DNA of 39,307 nt from an uncultured Prevotellaceae bacterium (GCA_946404865.1 CAMJFC010000024.1:1-39307), one strand, 5' to 3'. Positions 25,426-33,482 are shown, counted from the stretch's first letter. The notes: generated by a model from the sequence alone, not told the origin. Numbers and translations: made by a program.

Positions 25426-25557
25426 ATAATGTGGATTTAGCCTGAATATTTCATGTTAAAATGAAAAGTGTGAGGTTGTTTAATGCTAACCATTTGGCAA
25501 TCAGCAAGGAAAGTTCTAATTTTGTGATGCCAAAACAAAAACAAAACCTCACAAGTG

Positions 25558-25565
25558 CAAAATTA
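25558..25565 (-). promoter_or_regulatory. -7 box TAATTTTG of the DUF3472-like gene
   Basis: On the minus strand TAATTTTG followed by C, about 130 bases before the ATG. The leader contains an inverted pair GTGAGGTT(T/G)T at its two ends (25466-25477 and 25543-25553), which could form a long stem. Confidence 0.45.
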
Positions 25566-25850
25566 GTCATTTTACAGATTTCAACCAAGAAAAGTCAGAG
25601 AAATTACACTTCTCAGCCGTAAAAAACTTCAAGATTGAGGATTAGACCGATGCCGTGAGCTTCCCAACTTTCCAACCGCATACACGGCATCCGCTCTCCC
25701 TATCTTGTCCGCCACAGCCATCATTCATGTGTCATTGATGTTTATTCGTGTAGCGTCGCAGACATAATCAACACGAATCTTATCAGTCATTTTGACCGAT
25801 TAAAAATGTTGTTTCATGTAGTTCATGTTTTCTGATTATTTTTTTTATGT

Positions 25851-25915
25851 CGTAACGCGAATTCCCATGAACCGAAGGTCACTGTGCGAGGCGTAAAGTC
25901 ATTTCCCGCGAATTG
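25851..25915 (+). repeat. 65-bp direct repeat, right copy
   Basis: CGTAACGCGAATTCCCATGA, CCGAAGGTCACTGTGCGAGG, CGTAAAGTCATTTCCCGCGA: nearly identical to 23900-23966. Confidence 0.8.
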
Positions 25916-25975
25916 TCAATGAATATTTTTTGCCCGATTATTGATGACTCATTCGTGTTTCATTCATGCGTATTC

Positions 25976-26161
25976 GTGTAGCGTCGCAGACAAATATTAA
26001 TTCGTGTAGCGTCGCAAATAATATTATTGATGACTCATTCATGTGTCATTGATGTTTATTCGTGTAGCGTCGCAGACAATAATAAGAACCATGTAGCGTC
26101 GCAAATAATATCATTGATGACTCATTCGTGTTTTATTCATGCGTATTCGTGTAGCGTCGCA
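25976..26161 (+). repeat. Tandem repeat, about 87-bp period, with GTGTAGCGTCGCA boxes
   Basis: Boxes of (G/A)TGTAGCGTCGCA begin at 25976, 26004, 26062, 26092 and 26149, with alternating spacing of about 29 and 58 bases. This gives a composite unit of 86-87 bp in 2.2 copies. The box is followed alternately by GACA and AATA. One isolated copy is at 25748-25760. Spacers are near-identical between units, unlike a CRISPR array. Confidence 0.75.
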
Positions 26162-26201
26162 GACATCAACGAGATTTAGTGTAGCAAATTCCAAGTTCTG
26201 A

Positions 26202-26246
26202 GCTAACTTCACTCCTCCTCTAAGTTAGAAGGGGCCGGGGGCGTGC
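26202..26246. repeat. GCTAACTTCA hairpin repeat, copy 2
   Basis: GCTAACTTCACTCCTCCTCT, AAGTTAGAAGGGGCCGGGGG, CGTG; a diverged copy of 23750-23793, with mismatches in the stem. Confidence 0.65.
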
Positions 26247-26375
26247 CCCCTTGACCTACTAACCCGTGACCGCCCCAAACTCCGCCCCAAAATAAAAATG
26301 GACAAATTGGATGCCATTTATTTCATCTTTTTCCTTTACTTTTGCAATCGGAATAAGAAAAAAGTCGCTCGCAAA

Positions 26376-26407
26376 TTTGCGCCGTCGAATAATTCTTCTT
26401 ATATTTG
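26376..26407 (+). promoter_or_regulatory. Promoter of the structured leader RNA
   Basis: TTTG (26376-26379), 20 bases, then TATATTTG followed by C (26400-26407): full consensus match. Confidence 0.7.
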
Positions 26408-26410
26408 CAG

Positions 26411-26707
26411 CGTCGTGGAAGGACCACGGCAGACACATTTAGGAAGCGTTTCGCTATTCCGCATCTGTGAATCTCGACAACTCACTGGATTAATCGGAAA
26501 AGCAAAGTACGCAACCTTAGGTGGGTATATATGTTCCAAACATATACAGCCTGAGGTGTGAGCGACTTTTCTTGTTCATTAATCCAGGCAGTCGAGAGCC
26601 TACAGATGGAATGAGTGAAAGCAGGCTCACACTTTCTTTTTGTGCCTTTACCAATACAATCTACTAACCCGCACCCTGAGAGCCGAAGGTGCAATTGAAT
26701 GATTATC
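26411..26707 (+). ncRNA. Candidate structured 5' leader or regulatory RNA, about 300 nt
   Basis: Five stems can be drawn by eye: CGTGG/CCACG (26414-26428); GCT-TTCCG with CGGAA-AGC (26453-26503), enclosing GTGA/TCAC; CCTTAGG/CCTGAGG closing TATATGTT/AACATATA (26515-26556); GAGCCT/AGGCTC (26596-26628); and GCACC/GGTGC (26671-26692). A consensus promoter lies directly upstream. It leads to a short ATG frame (26708) that stops after 24 codons. An 87-codon frame across 26298-26561 is not convincing as a gene. I do not recognise an Rfam family. Within the 1511-base gap 25426-26936 the other contents are the repeats listed and the remnant at 26708. Confidence 0.45.
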
Positions 26708-26782
26708 ATGAAAAAACATATGTTATATTACTATTTGCTTTGTTCATTTGTATATCAGGCGAGGCTAAAAACGAGATGCTAA
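26708..26782 (+). pseudogene. 24-codon signal-peptide-like remnant after the leader RNA
   Basis: ATG AAA AAA opens a frame encoding MKKHMLYYYLLCSFVYQA, then a basic tail and TAA. It looks like the start of an exported protein cut short, directly after the structured leader. A hairpin GGGTCAT / ATGACCC follows at 26819-26844. It could instead be a small leader peptide. Confidence 0.3.
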
Positions 26783-26936
26783 CATTGAGTCATGGCTTTT
26801 AGACATGTAAACAAATAGGGTCATGGGAATAACCCTATGACCCCATCGCCTCAAAATAAACAAACTTAAGCCTCAATCTTCTTTCTTCAAATCTCAAACG
26901 AGCTCGTAAATAATCATTCGTAACTCGTAATAAGTT

Positions 26937-28790
26937 ATGGCACTAATAAACAACTATAAACAAATACTCACTTTAGCTCTCTTGCTCTGCACAATGATGC
27001 AGACATGGGGAGCCACATGGACTGATAATAATGGGGTGACTTGGAGTTATAAGGTTAGCAATTCTAAGGCAATGATTACCGGATCATCACAGAAAACAGA
27101 AGATTTATCCATCCCTTCTACCGTCAATGGCTATGCCGTGGCGACCATCGGCAGATCTGCGTTTTGGGGCTACACCGGTCTGACGAGCGTGACCATCCCC
27201 TCGAGCGTGACGACCATCGGCGATTATGCGTTCTCTGGATGCACCGGCCTGACGAGCGTGACCATTTCTGAGGAGATAACAAGCATCGGTAATTATGCGT
27301 TCCAGGACTGCGTCAGCCTTACGAGCGTGGCCATTCCTCGGGGGGTGACAAATATCGGTAATCGTGCGTTCGGTGGCTGCACCGACCTGACGAGCGTGTC
27401 CATCCCCGAAGGGGTGATGACCATCGGCGGATCTGCTTTTGAAAACACGCCTTTCTATGATAATCAAGAAGATGGTTTGATTTATATTGGCAATATAGTA
27501 TATAAATACAAAGGCACGATGCCTGCTAACACAGAAATTATCATTAGAAACGGAACTGTGAGCATCAGCGGTGATGCGTTCAGTGAGTGCACAGGCTTGA
27601 CGAAAGTGACTATCCCCGAGGGCGTCACAAGCATCGGCAGATATGCGTTCTATCATTGCTCTGGCTTGACGAGTGTGACCATACCCAAGGGCGTGACGAG
27701 CATCGGTGAATGTGCGTTTTATCGCTGCACTGGCCTGACGAGCGTGACCATACCTGAAAGTATTACGACTATCGGTGAAGAGGCCTTCAATGGAACTCCT
27801 TTTTTTAACGACAAGAAAAACGGTTTAGTATATATAGGCAATGTAGCCTATAAATATAAAGGGAAGATGCCAGCCGATACAAAGATAGCTATTAGAGACG
27901 GTACCGTTAGCATCAGCAGTGATGCGTTCATTAACTGCACTGGCCTGACGAGTGTGACGATCCCCGATGGCGTGACGCACATTGGCGAAAGAGCGTTAAA
28001 CTGCACTGGCTTGACGAGTGTGACCATCCCCACGAGCGTGACAAACATCGGCTTATGTGCATTCTGGTGCTGCACCAGCCTGACGGAAGTGACTATACAT
28101 GAGGGCGTGAAGTGTATCGGCTATTGGGCGTTCGATGGCTGCACAAGATTGAAGAAAGTGATAACACCCGACATTGCTGCATGGTGTGCTATCAGTTTTG
28201 ATAGTGCTGATGCTAATCCTTTATTTTATGCCAAAAACCTTTACAGCAATTATACTAAAATCACGGACTTGGTTATTCCTGAAGGCGTAACGGGCGTCGG
28301 CGATTGGGCGTTCTATAACTGCACAGGTCTGACGAGTTTGACCATGTCAGATGGCGTAACGAATATAGGCGATAAGGCGTTTTATGGCTGCACTGGCCTG
28401 ACAAACGCAACCTTCCCCTCGAGCATGACGAGCATCGGCGACGAAGCGTTCTATGGCTGCACGGGTCTGAAGAATGTAATCTGCAACATCGAGACTCCAC
28501 TATCCATTTCCGTAGGTACTTTCTCTCACCGTGCCAATGCCACGCTCTACGTGCCGGCAGGCACGAAGGATGCATACGAGACGGCTGACTACTGGAAGGA
28601 TTTCAAGGAAATCGTAGAGATGGAGCCTGTCCCCAATGAGGATACCACGGGCATCAACAGCCTCACCCCCGGTTCTCCTTCAACGGGCAGGGGGAGTGGT
28701 TACTATACGCTCGACGGCCTTAAGTTAGGGGAAAAACCCACTAAGAAGGGAACGTATGTTGTGAACGGACAGAAAGTGATGGTAAGATAA
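26937..28790 (+). CDS. BspA-like leucine-rich-repeat exported protein, second
   Basis: 617 residues: a signal peptide (MALINNYKQILTLALLLCTM, cleaved near TWGA), a short beta segment, then BspA/LRR_5 repeats of the form TSIGxxAFxxCTGLTSVTIPxGV at about 65-500. Two near-identical non-LRR inserts (about residues 167-210 and 280-325), each with YIGN(I/V)(V/A)YKYKG, split the repeats. The C-terminus (YTLDG, KPTKKGTYVVNGQKVMVR) is like the short tail of many Prevotella surface proteins. A Pro/Ser/Gly piece near residues 575-588 matches the C-rich repeat type of this window. The start ATGGCACTAATAAA and the bases before it resemble the starts of the zinc-ribbon genes downstream. Confidence 0.87.
   Translation: MALINNYKQILTLALLLCTMMQTWGATWTDNNGVTWSYKVSNSKAMITGSSQKTEDLSIPSTVNGYAVATIGRSAFWGYTGLTSVTIPSSVTTIGDYAFSGCTGLTSVTISEEITSIGNYAFQDCVSLTSVAIPRGVTNIGNRAFGGCTDLTSVSIPEGVMTIGGSAFENTPFYDNQEDGLIYIGNIVYKYKGTMPANTEIIIRNGTVSISGDAFSECTGLTKVTIPEGVTSIGRYAFYHCSGLTSVTIPKGVTSIGECAFYRCTGLTSVTIPESITTIGEEAFNGTPFFNDKKNGLVYIGNVAYKYKGKMPADTKIAIRDGTVSISSDAFINCTGLTSVTIPDGVTHIGERALNCTGLTSVTIPTSVTNIGLCAFWCCTSLTEVTIHEGVKCIGYWAFDGCTRLKKVITPDIAAWCAISFDSADANPLFYAKNLYSNYTKITDLVIPEGVTGVGDWAFYNCTGLTSLTMSDGVTNIGDKAFYGCTGLTNATFPSSMTSIGDEAFYGCTGLKNVICNIETPLSISVGTFSHRANATLYVPAGTKDAYETADYWKDFKEIVEMEPVPNEDTTGINSLTPGSPSTGRGSGYYTLDGLKLGEKPTKKGTYVVNGQKVMVR
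28660..28698 (+). repeat. Likely repeat-derived in-frame segment in the second BspA gene
   Basis: CCTCACCCCCGGTTCTCCTT, CAACGGGCAGGGGGAG: an imperfect C-rich/G-rich inverted repeat translated as SLTPGSPSTGRGS, lying between the acidic linker and the C-terminal tail. It resembles the intergenic C-rich hairpins in style. Confidence 0.45.
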
Positions 28791-28853
28791 GTCTCCACAC
28801 TGTCCCTCCAATTTATTTATTATATGGTGTTTGTAGCAAAAAAATCTATTATT

Positions 28854-29408
28854 ATGAGAGTCTTAAATCATCACATTTTGTTGAGCATTTTGCTCTTTTC
28901 ATTTTTTCTTTGTCTCGTCAACACTTCTTCTGTTTATGGACAAAATGGAGGATTCTCTTTTGACTCCGCAGAGGATTTCGCCGATTATCTATATAAACCT
29001 AAGCGGTTTCAAGGAAATGGACCTATTTTTAGCGGTGTCATTGAACTCAGAGACAACGGTGAACAGTATTGCGTGTATGTAAACGATAAATTCCTCTCAG
29101 TTTTGGGATTTGTAGGTAGAAGCCAGAAATTCTGTTACGGTGATTATGTGCGAATGTCTGTTTATGTTGAGGGCAGGACTTATCCTGTGGTCGTCCACCT
29201 TCCCGACAGCCAACATCCATACGAATATTTCTATTTCGAGCCGATAGAGACATCTACCAATAGTAATCTTGCCTCGGCATTGAATTTGCCTGTTACAAAT
29301 GGATGGTTGTGGGTTGAACCCGATATCCAGAACGGCAAAGCCAAGTTGATATGGCATACCGACAGTAAAACCAAGCCATCACCTATTATATATAAACGTA
29401 TGAGATAG
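28854..29408 (+). CDS. Small exported protein, unknown
   Basis: 184 residues with a long signal peptide (MRVLNHHILLSILLFSFFLC, cleaved after VYG around residue 30). The mature part is predicted mostly beta: SGVIELRDNGEQYCVYVNDK, YVRMSVYVEGRTYPVVVHLP. No family is recognised. An alternative ATG at 28824 would add ten residues before the signal peptide; the start at 28854 gives a more standard signal. It lies between the second BspA gene and a decayed zinc-ribbon copy. Confidence 0.65.
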   Translation: MRVLNHHILLSILLFSFFLCLVNTSSVYGQNGGFSFDSAEDFADYLYKPKRFQGNGPIFSGVIELRDNGEQYCVYVNDKFLSVLGFVGRSQKFCYGDYVRMSVYVEGRTYPVVVHLPDSQHPYEYFYFEPIETSTNSNLASALNLPVTNGWLWVEPDIQNGKAKLIWHTDSKTKPSPIIYKRMR

Positions 29409-29530
29409 AAGTAATTACTGATATTTATTGTCAAACATAACAACTAATCATTATAGTGCTGATTTAATGAACAGAATGTGGACTCGAGGTGTCTGACAAA
29501 GCATTCGCATGTCCTGAGGCCGATATGAGC
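29404..29530 (+). pseudogene. Decayed 5' end of a zinc-ribbon family gene
   Basis: Both the upstream 50 bases (AGAAGTAAT..ACTGA..TTGT.AAACATAAC) and the first 23 codons match the gene at 33483. The start ATG has become ATA (29453), codons 5-6 are TAA TGA, and the reading T-E-C-G-L-E-V-S-D-K-A-F-A-C-P is still in phase. One Cys of the first CxxC and one of the second remain. After about 29530 the similarity ends. This is a remnant, not a gene. Confidence 0.7.
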
Positions 29531-29588
29531 TATGTAGTTTAAAGAATCATATATTATAAAATTAACTATGTATTGAATCGTAATCATC

Positions 29589-30083
29589 ATGAAAAAAATT
29601 CTTATTCTTTGTCTTTTCGCCCTCACGGCAACATTTGTCTGTGCACAGAGCGAAGTAATTGTGGCAGGTGACAATGTCTGTCTGCGACTCCGACCCGACG
29701 AGGGTTCTAAACTCACGGGAAGCCAATTTCCGCATTTCTTTACAGGCAATACTCTTTCATGTACCGGACAGGTGAACGGGTATTACCGTGTCATATACGA
29801 CGGACATACCTACTATATTCCCAAACGCTACGCACGACCGAGGGGAACGTCAGGATATAGCAGCACAACTCCAGTGACATTCGACTATATCGTCATCGCT
29901 GGCGACGGAGTGTGCCTCCGGACACAGCCCGATGAAAACACCAAACTCACGGGACCTTCTTACAAACATTTTAATACGGGTGAATACGTGGAGTGTACAG
30001 GCGTTGTGGGCAACTACTACAAAATCATATATGACGGACGATATTACTATGTACCAAAGAAATACGGACGACCCAGAAACTAG
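29589..30083 (+). CDS. Exported protein with two SH3-like repeats
   Basis: 164 residues: signal peptide (MKKILILCLFALTATFVCAQ), then two copies of a bacterial SH3-type repeat. The first is VIVAGDNVCLRLRPDEGSKL with YYRVIYDGHTYYIPKRYARP (about 23-84), the second VIAGDGVCLRTQPDENTKL with YYKIIYDGRYYYVPKKYGRP (about 102-163), joined by a Ser/Thr linker. Such domains usually bind peptidoglycan or peptides in the periplasm. There is no catalytic domain. It lies just upstream of the zinc-ribbon array (37-base gap), so it may be its first gene. Confidence 0.75.
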   Translation: MKKILILCLFALTATFVCAQSEVIVAGDNVCLRLRPDEGSKLTGSQFPHFFTGNTLSCTGQVNGYYRVIYDGHTYYIPKRYARPRGTSGYSSTTPVTFDYIVIAGDGVCLRTQPDENTKLTGPSYKHFNTGEYVECTGVVGNYYKIIYDGRYYYVPKKYGRPRN

Positions 30084-30120
30084 TTATATCTTACACCTAA
30101 CTCTTCATTCGTAATCAATT

Positions 30121-31197
30121 ATGGCACTGATTAAATGTCCTAATTGTGGCAACATGGTTTCCGACAAGGCAAATCGTTGCCCAAAGTGTGATTGTCCCAT
30201 AGCAGGCAATACCCTTCAAGATCATGTTGCAACCAAAGATATGACAAATGGTTATCCCTCCAAATCGCCTTCCCGTAAATGGATATATGCTCTTCTTGGG
30301 ATGTTGATAGTCGTTGCGGCTGGGCTTGCTTTTTTGTTCTTGGGTAAAAATAGAGGAGGCAATGGCCAGGTAAAAGAACTGGTAGAGAGATTGTCCGCCG
30401 TGATTAACAAGGGCGATAGCCTCACTCTGCGCACCTTATATCCCAACGCCCAACAGGCATACTCTCTATGTCTCACATGTAATATCGACAGTTTGCAGAT
30501 AGAGGAAAAAGAAAATGGTTGGAGGGTTGTTGCTAAAGATGGGTGGAGCCTTATTGTTGAACGTGATAAGACCACAGACTCTCTGTATGTCAAAGAATCT
30601 TACGGCATTTTTGCCTATCCGCAGAAACGACTTGCTTTGGCTAAAGGTACGGGGTGGTATGATGCCTCTCTCAATGACCTGTCGAATGCTGAAAGGATGG
30701 CTGACACACTCTTTGTTAAATGGCTACAAGATAAAGCGGTGAAATCGCTGAAAGACCAAGTGAAGATTACGAAAAGTGCTGTTAGGAAAGGTAATGAAAA
30801 AAGTGGTTACCCAGAAATACCTGTAGTAAATTTCGATACTTTTTGTACTGTTGAGGTGAGTAACCAAAGTGATAAAGAAATTGCCGGTGATGCTTATTCC
30901 GTGCAGGCACGCGAAAAGTGGAATTATGTTGAATGGTGGCCTGATACTGGTTCAGAATTATCTCCCGAATCGGGTAAATTGCAAACCCTCACAGGAAGAC
31001 CAATTCCTGCGAAAGGCTTAGTTACTTATTCCTGGAAAGGTGAAGGCGGTTTCGGGTCGGCTCATGGTGGACATGATAATCATAGGTTGGATGCAAGCCT
31101 TACTTTCACTTCTCGATTAGCTGCCACTGCTCTCGACTCTTATACACCTACTGGCAACGAATATGCCGAATACATTGCAGAAAAAGAAAATGAATAA
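30121..31197 (+). CDS. Zinc-ribbon/transmembrane protein 1, unknown C-terminal domain
   Basis: 358 residues. N-terminal zinc ribbon MALIKCPNCG with Cys6, Cys9, Cys20 and Cys23 (CxxC-x10-CxxC), a polar linker, one transmembrane helix (about 54-74), then about 280 residues predicted outside the cytoplasm. The first part of that region (80-190) looks like a small alpha/beta domain (KELVERLSAVINKGDSLTLR, ENGWRVVAKDGWSLIV), as in SnoaL/DUF-type lumicao domains that lack a named function; the rest is beta-rich. No family is recognised. Absence of a signal peptide and a positive-inside helix place the ribbon in the cytoplasm. First intact member of the array. Confidence 0.7.
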   Translation: MALIKCPNCGNMVSDKANRCPKCDCPIAGNTLQDHVATKDMTNGYPSKSPSRKWIYALLGMLIVVAAGLAFLFLGKNRGGNGQVKELVERLSAVINKGDSLTLRTLYPNAQQAYSLCLTCNIDSLQIEEKENGWRVVAKDGWSLIVERDKTTDSLYVKESYGIFAYPQKRLALAKGTGWYDASLNDLSNAERMADTLFVKWLQDKAVKSLKDQVKITKSAVRKGNEKSGYPEIPVVNFDTFCTVEVSNQSDKEIAGDAYSVQAREKWNYVEWWPDTGSELSPESGKLQTLTGRPIPAKGLVTYSWKGEGGFGSAHGGHDNHRLDASLTFTSRLAATALDSYTPTGNEYAEYIAEKENE

Positions 31198-31236
31198 AGC
31201 TATTCTTCATTTTTCAAACCTCAAAACTTATAAGAT

Positions 31237-31926
31237 ATGGCTCTATTCATATGTCCCGAATGTGGCAACATGATTTCCAATAAAGCGGTGAAATGCCCCA
31301 AGTGCGGATGCCCAGTTGGCCAGAGGATAGCAACGACTTTAGACCATCCTGATGAATCTCGCAAAATTCAGCCATCCAGAAAATGGCTGTATGCGGTCAT
31401 ATGTTTTTTAATTGCGGCTCTGGTGGGGGGCGGCATCGTTGCATACAACAAATTGTTCTCTTCTAATAAAGTAAACGTAACGATCTCCGCCAATACTTCC
31501 ACCGACAATTGGCAAAGTGCTTACAACACACAAAACTATAATCTATACTCTCTCGAGAAGGATCGTACAGAGCACCCTACTCCGCAAGAAATCCAAGAAA
31601 TAAAAGGGCAAAAAGGCATCTACGCCACACTCAAAGGAGAGATCAGTACTATACGGGATGTGAAAATGGTGCTTCAAGGCAAAACAGGTAAACTGACCTA
31701 TGTGATGGACGGAAAGCTTATAGTCAGCAACATCGTTATGGATGAAGAGGCATCCCAGATTGACAATAATGGCTTTGGCCAACTTGTTCTCAAAAGTTTT
31801 ACTCCCGAAGGAAAATTGAAGGGTCGCTTCATCGGTGAGATGAATGTGGCAGAGTGTGGATACTATTATTCGGGACGGTTCGTCAATGTGAATGGCAGCT
31901 CCACCGATTTCTTTCTTACGGAATAG
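31237..31926 (+). CDS. Zinc-ribbon/transmembrane protein 2, unknown C-terminal domain
   Basis: 229 residues. Ribbon MALFICPECG with Cys6/9/20/23, transmembrane helix at about 50-70 (WLYAVICFLIAALVGGGIVA), then about 155 residues outside the membrane that I cannot assign; they appear beta-rich (KMVLQGKTGKLTYVMDGKLI). The helix and its flanks are nearly the same as in protein 4 at 32437 (LIAALVGGGI(V/I)AYNKL), although the exported domains are unrelated. Gap to the previous gene 39 bases. Confidence 0.7.
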   Translation: MALFICPECGNMISNKAVKCPKCGCPVGQRIATTLDHPDESRKIQPSRKWLYAVICFLIAALVGGGIVAYNKLFSSNKVNVTISANTSTDNWQSAYNTQNYNLYSLEKDRTEHPTPQEIQEIKGQKGIYATLKGEISTIRDVKMVLQGKTGKLTYVMDGKLIVSNIVMDEEASQIDNNGFGQLVLKSFTPEGKLKGRFIGEMNVAECGYYYSGRFVNVNGSSTDFFLTE

Positions 31927-31957
31927 TTGATTAACAATAACAATAAACAGAATAATT

Positions 31958-32410
31958 ATGAGCAAATACAAATGTATTGAATGTGGACAGGAGTTCGCAG
32001 GTAATTACACAGGCTGTCCGAATTGCGGGTGCCCTTCTACGGCTTGTCAGGTCATTGAAGAAGAGAAACGGAACGACGTTCCCAACCAGCAAAAAACAAC
32101 CTATGGAGGACAACCGCACACCGGTGCAAATCCATACCAACAGAGTTCACAACAAGTAAACTATCAGACACAGCCAGGCTACCGGCAGATGCCTTACTAT
32201 GGCTATTCCCCAAAACCCAAGCGACAATGTGGCACATTCGAGATTGTCTGCTATGTCTTCGCGGGCATCTTTGCCTTTCTCTTCATCTTTCAGCAAACCA
32301 CAAGAGGCGGCGTTGTCAATTTAGATGGTTCAAACATGGCTCTCAGATGGGAGATAGGTGCGTTCTCATGGCTTATCGTTGGCCGCTTGACGGCACTGGT
32401 GAACAAATAG
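31958..32410 (+). CDS. Zinc-ribbon/transmembrane protein 3, two C-terminal helices
   Basis: 150 residues. Ribbon KYKCIECG with Cys6/9/20/23 in the same spacing as its neighbours, a Gln/Asn/Tyr-rich linker (about 35-90), then two transmembrane helices (about 92-112 and 128-147) and no exported domain. It begins MSKYKC instead of MALIKC. Of the array, it is the only member with this topology; it might be a partner or a shortened form. 31-base and 26-base gaps to its neighbours. Confidence 0.65.
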   Translation: MSKYKCIECGQEFAGNYTGCPNCGCPSTACQVIEEEKRNDVPNQQKTTYGGQPHTGANPYQQSSQQVNYQTQPGYRQMPYYGYSPKPKRQCGTFEIVCYVFAGIFAFLFIFQQTTRGGVVNLDGSNMALRWEIGAFSWLIVGRLTALVNK

Positions 32411-32436
32411 GAAACAAACTCATTTTTGTTTTTTCG

Positions 32437-33414
32437 ATGGCACTCATCCAATGCCCCGAATGCGGGCACATGATTTCCGACAGGGCGGCGAAATGTCCCA
32501 AGTGCGGCTGCCCTGTGAAGCAAGAAACCGCTCCTTCGCCCAATCGTGTTGTCAGCAATGGCGACGTGTATGATTCTCACCCCAAAACCGCTTCGCACAA
32601 ATGGTTGTATATCGTGGTTGGTGTACTTATCGCAGCCTTGGTTGGTGGCGGCATCATTGCGTACAATAAACTGTCAAATAATGAAGAAGTACATCCTGCT
32701 TCTACCACACCAGACAGTACGTCAAATGTAGTGGTACAGGGTATTCTTGACAGTATGGTCGATGTAGAAGGCGGCACTTTCCTCATGGGGGCGACATCAG
32801 AACAAAGCGACGGGGCTAATGAAGATGAATATCCTGTGCACACTGTGTCGGTTTCTTCATTTAGCATCGCAAGCCATGAAGTGACGCAGGATGAATGGGA
32901 AGCGGTGATGGGATATAATCCCTCTATGTTCAAGGGGAACAGGCGGCCGGTGGATTATGTGAACTGGCGAGACTGCCAAGAGTTTATTGACAAGTTGAAC
33001 GCTTTATCTGGAAAACATTTCCGATTGCCCACCGAAGCAGAGTGGGAGTTCGCTGCAAGAGGAGGCAATAGAAGCCGCGGCTATACATATAGTGGAAGCA
33101 ACAATATTAATTCCGTGGCTTGGTATGGTTCTACAAGTGATTCTCGTACTCATGAAGTCAACTCAAAATCTCCTAATGAATTGGGCCTCTACGACATGAC
33201 GGGCAACCTGTGGGAATGGTGCGCTGATTGGTATGGAAATTATGGAAGTAATGATCAAACCAATCCCACTGGTCCAAATACCGGTTCTACACGAGCTATA
33301 CGAGGCGGCGGCTGGAATGGAGGCAAAAGCAACTGCCGCGTGTCGAACAGGGATGGCCGTGAACCTGACTATCGTAGCGACCGCCTTGGTCTGCGTCTCG
33401 TCGTTGATGATTGA
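32437..33414 (+). CDS. Zinc-ribbon/transmembrane protein 4 with FGE-sulfatase-like domain
   Basis: 325 residues. Ribbon MALIQCPECG with Cys6/9/20/23, transmembrane helix at about 56-77, short linker, then an FGE-sulfatase (SUMF1-type, C-type-lectin-related) domain at about 105-325. Visible motifs are GGTFLMGATSEQ, EVTQDEWEAVMG, FRLPTEAEWEFAARGG, GNLWEWCADWY and RAIRGGGW...NCRVSNR...LGLRL. The Cys pair needed for formylglycine synthesis is not seen, so this is likely a binding domain instead of an oxidase. The ATG at 32437 matches the shared family start; an upstream in-frame extension overlaps gene 3 and is rejected. Confidence 0.82.
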   Translation: MALIQCPECGHMISDRAAKCPKCGCPVKQETAPSPNRVVSNGDVYDSHPKTASHKWLYIVVGVLIAALVGGGIIAYNKLSNNEEVHPASTTPDSTSNVVVQGILDSMVDVEGGTFLMGATSEQSDGANEDEYPVHTVSVSSFSIASHEVTQDEWEAVMGYNPSMFKGNRRPVDYVNWRDCQEFIDKLNALSGKHFRLPTEAEWEFAARGGNRSRGYTYSGSNNINSVAWYGSTSDSRTHEVNSKSPNELGLYDMTGNLWEWCADWYGNYGSNDQTNPTGPNTGSTRAIRGGGWNGGKSNCRVSNRDGREPDYRSDRLGLRLVVDD

Positions 33415-33482
33415 CCTGGCGGAAAGCGTGCATGACAGAAGTAATCACTGAACAATATTGTAAAACATAACTAATAACCATT

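Noticed and set aside
25748..26161. CRISPR-like array of GTGTAGCGTCGCA boxes
   Set aside because: The box is too short, spacing alternates, and the intervening sequences repeat between units instead of being unique. No cas genes are present.
26298..26561. 87-codon open frame on the plus strand
   Set aside because: It crosses two promoter-like boxes and the structured leader, has no domain, and stops inside the third stem region.
23607..26936. Insertion sequence or prophage in the repeat-rich stretch
   Set aside because: No transposase, integrase or phage gene is readable in any frame, and no terminal inverted repeats with target duplication were seen.
32227..32436. Upstream extension of the zinc-ribbon/FGE gene
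   Set aside because: It overlaps the end of the gene at 31958 and would place about 70 unrelated residues before the conserved MALIQCPECG start.
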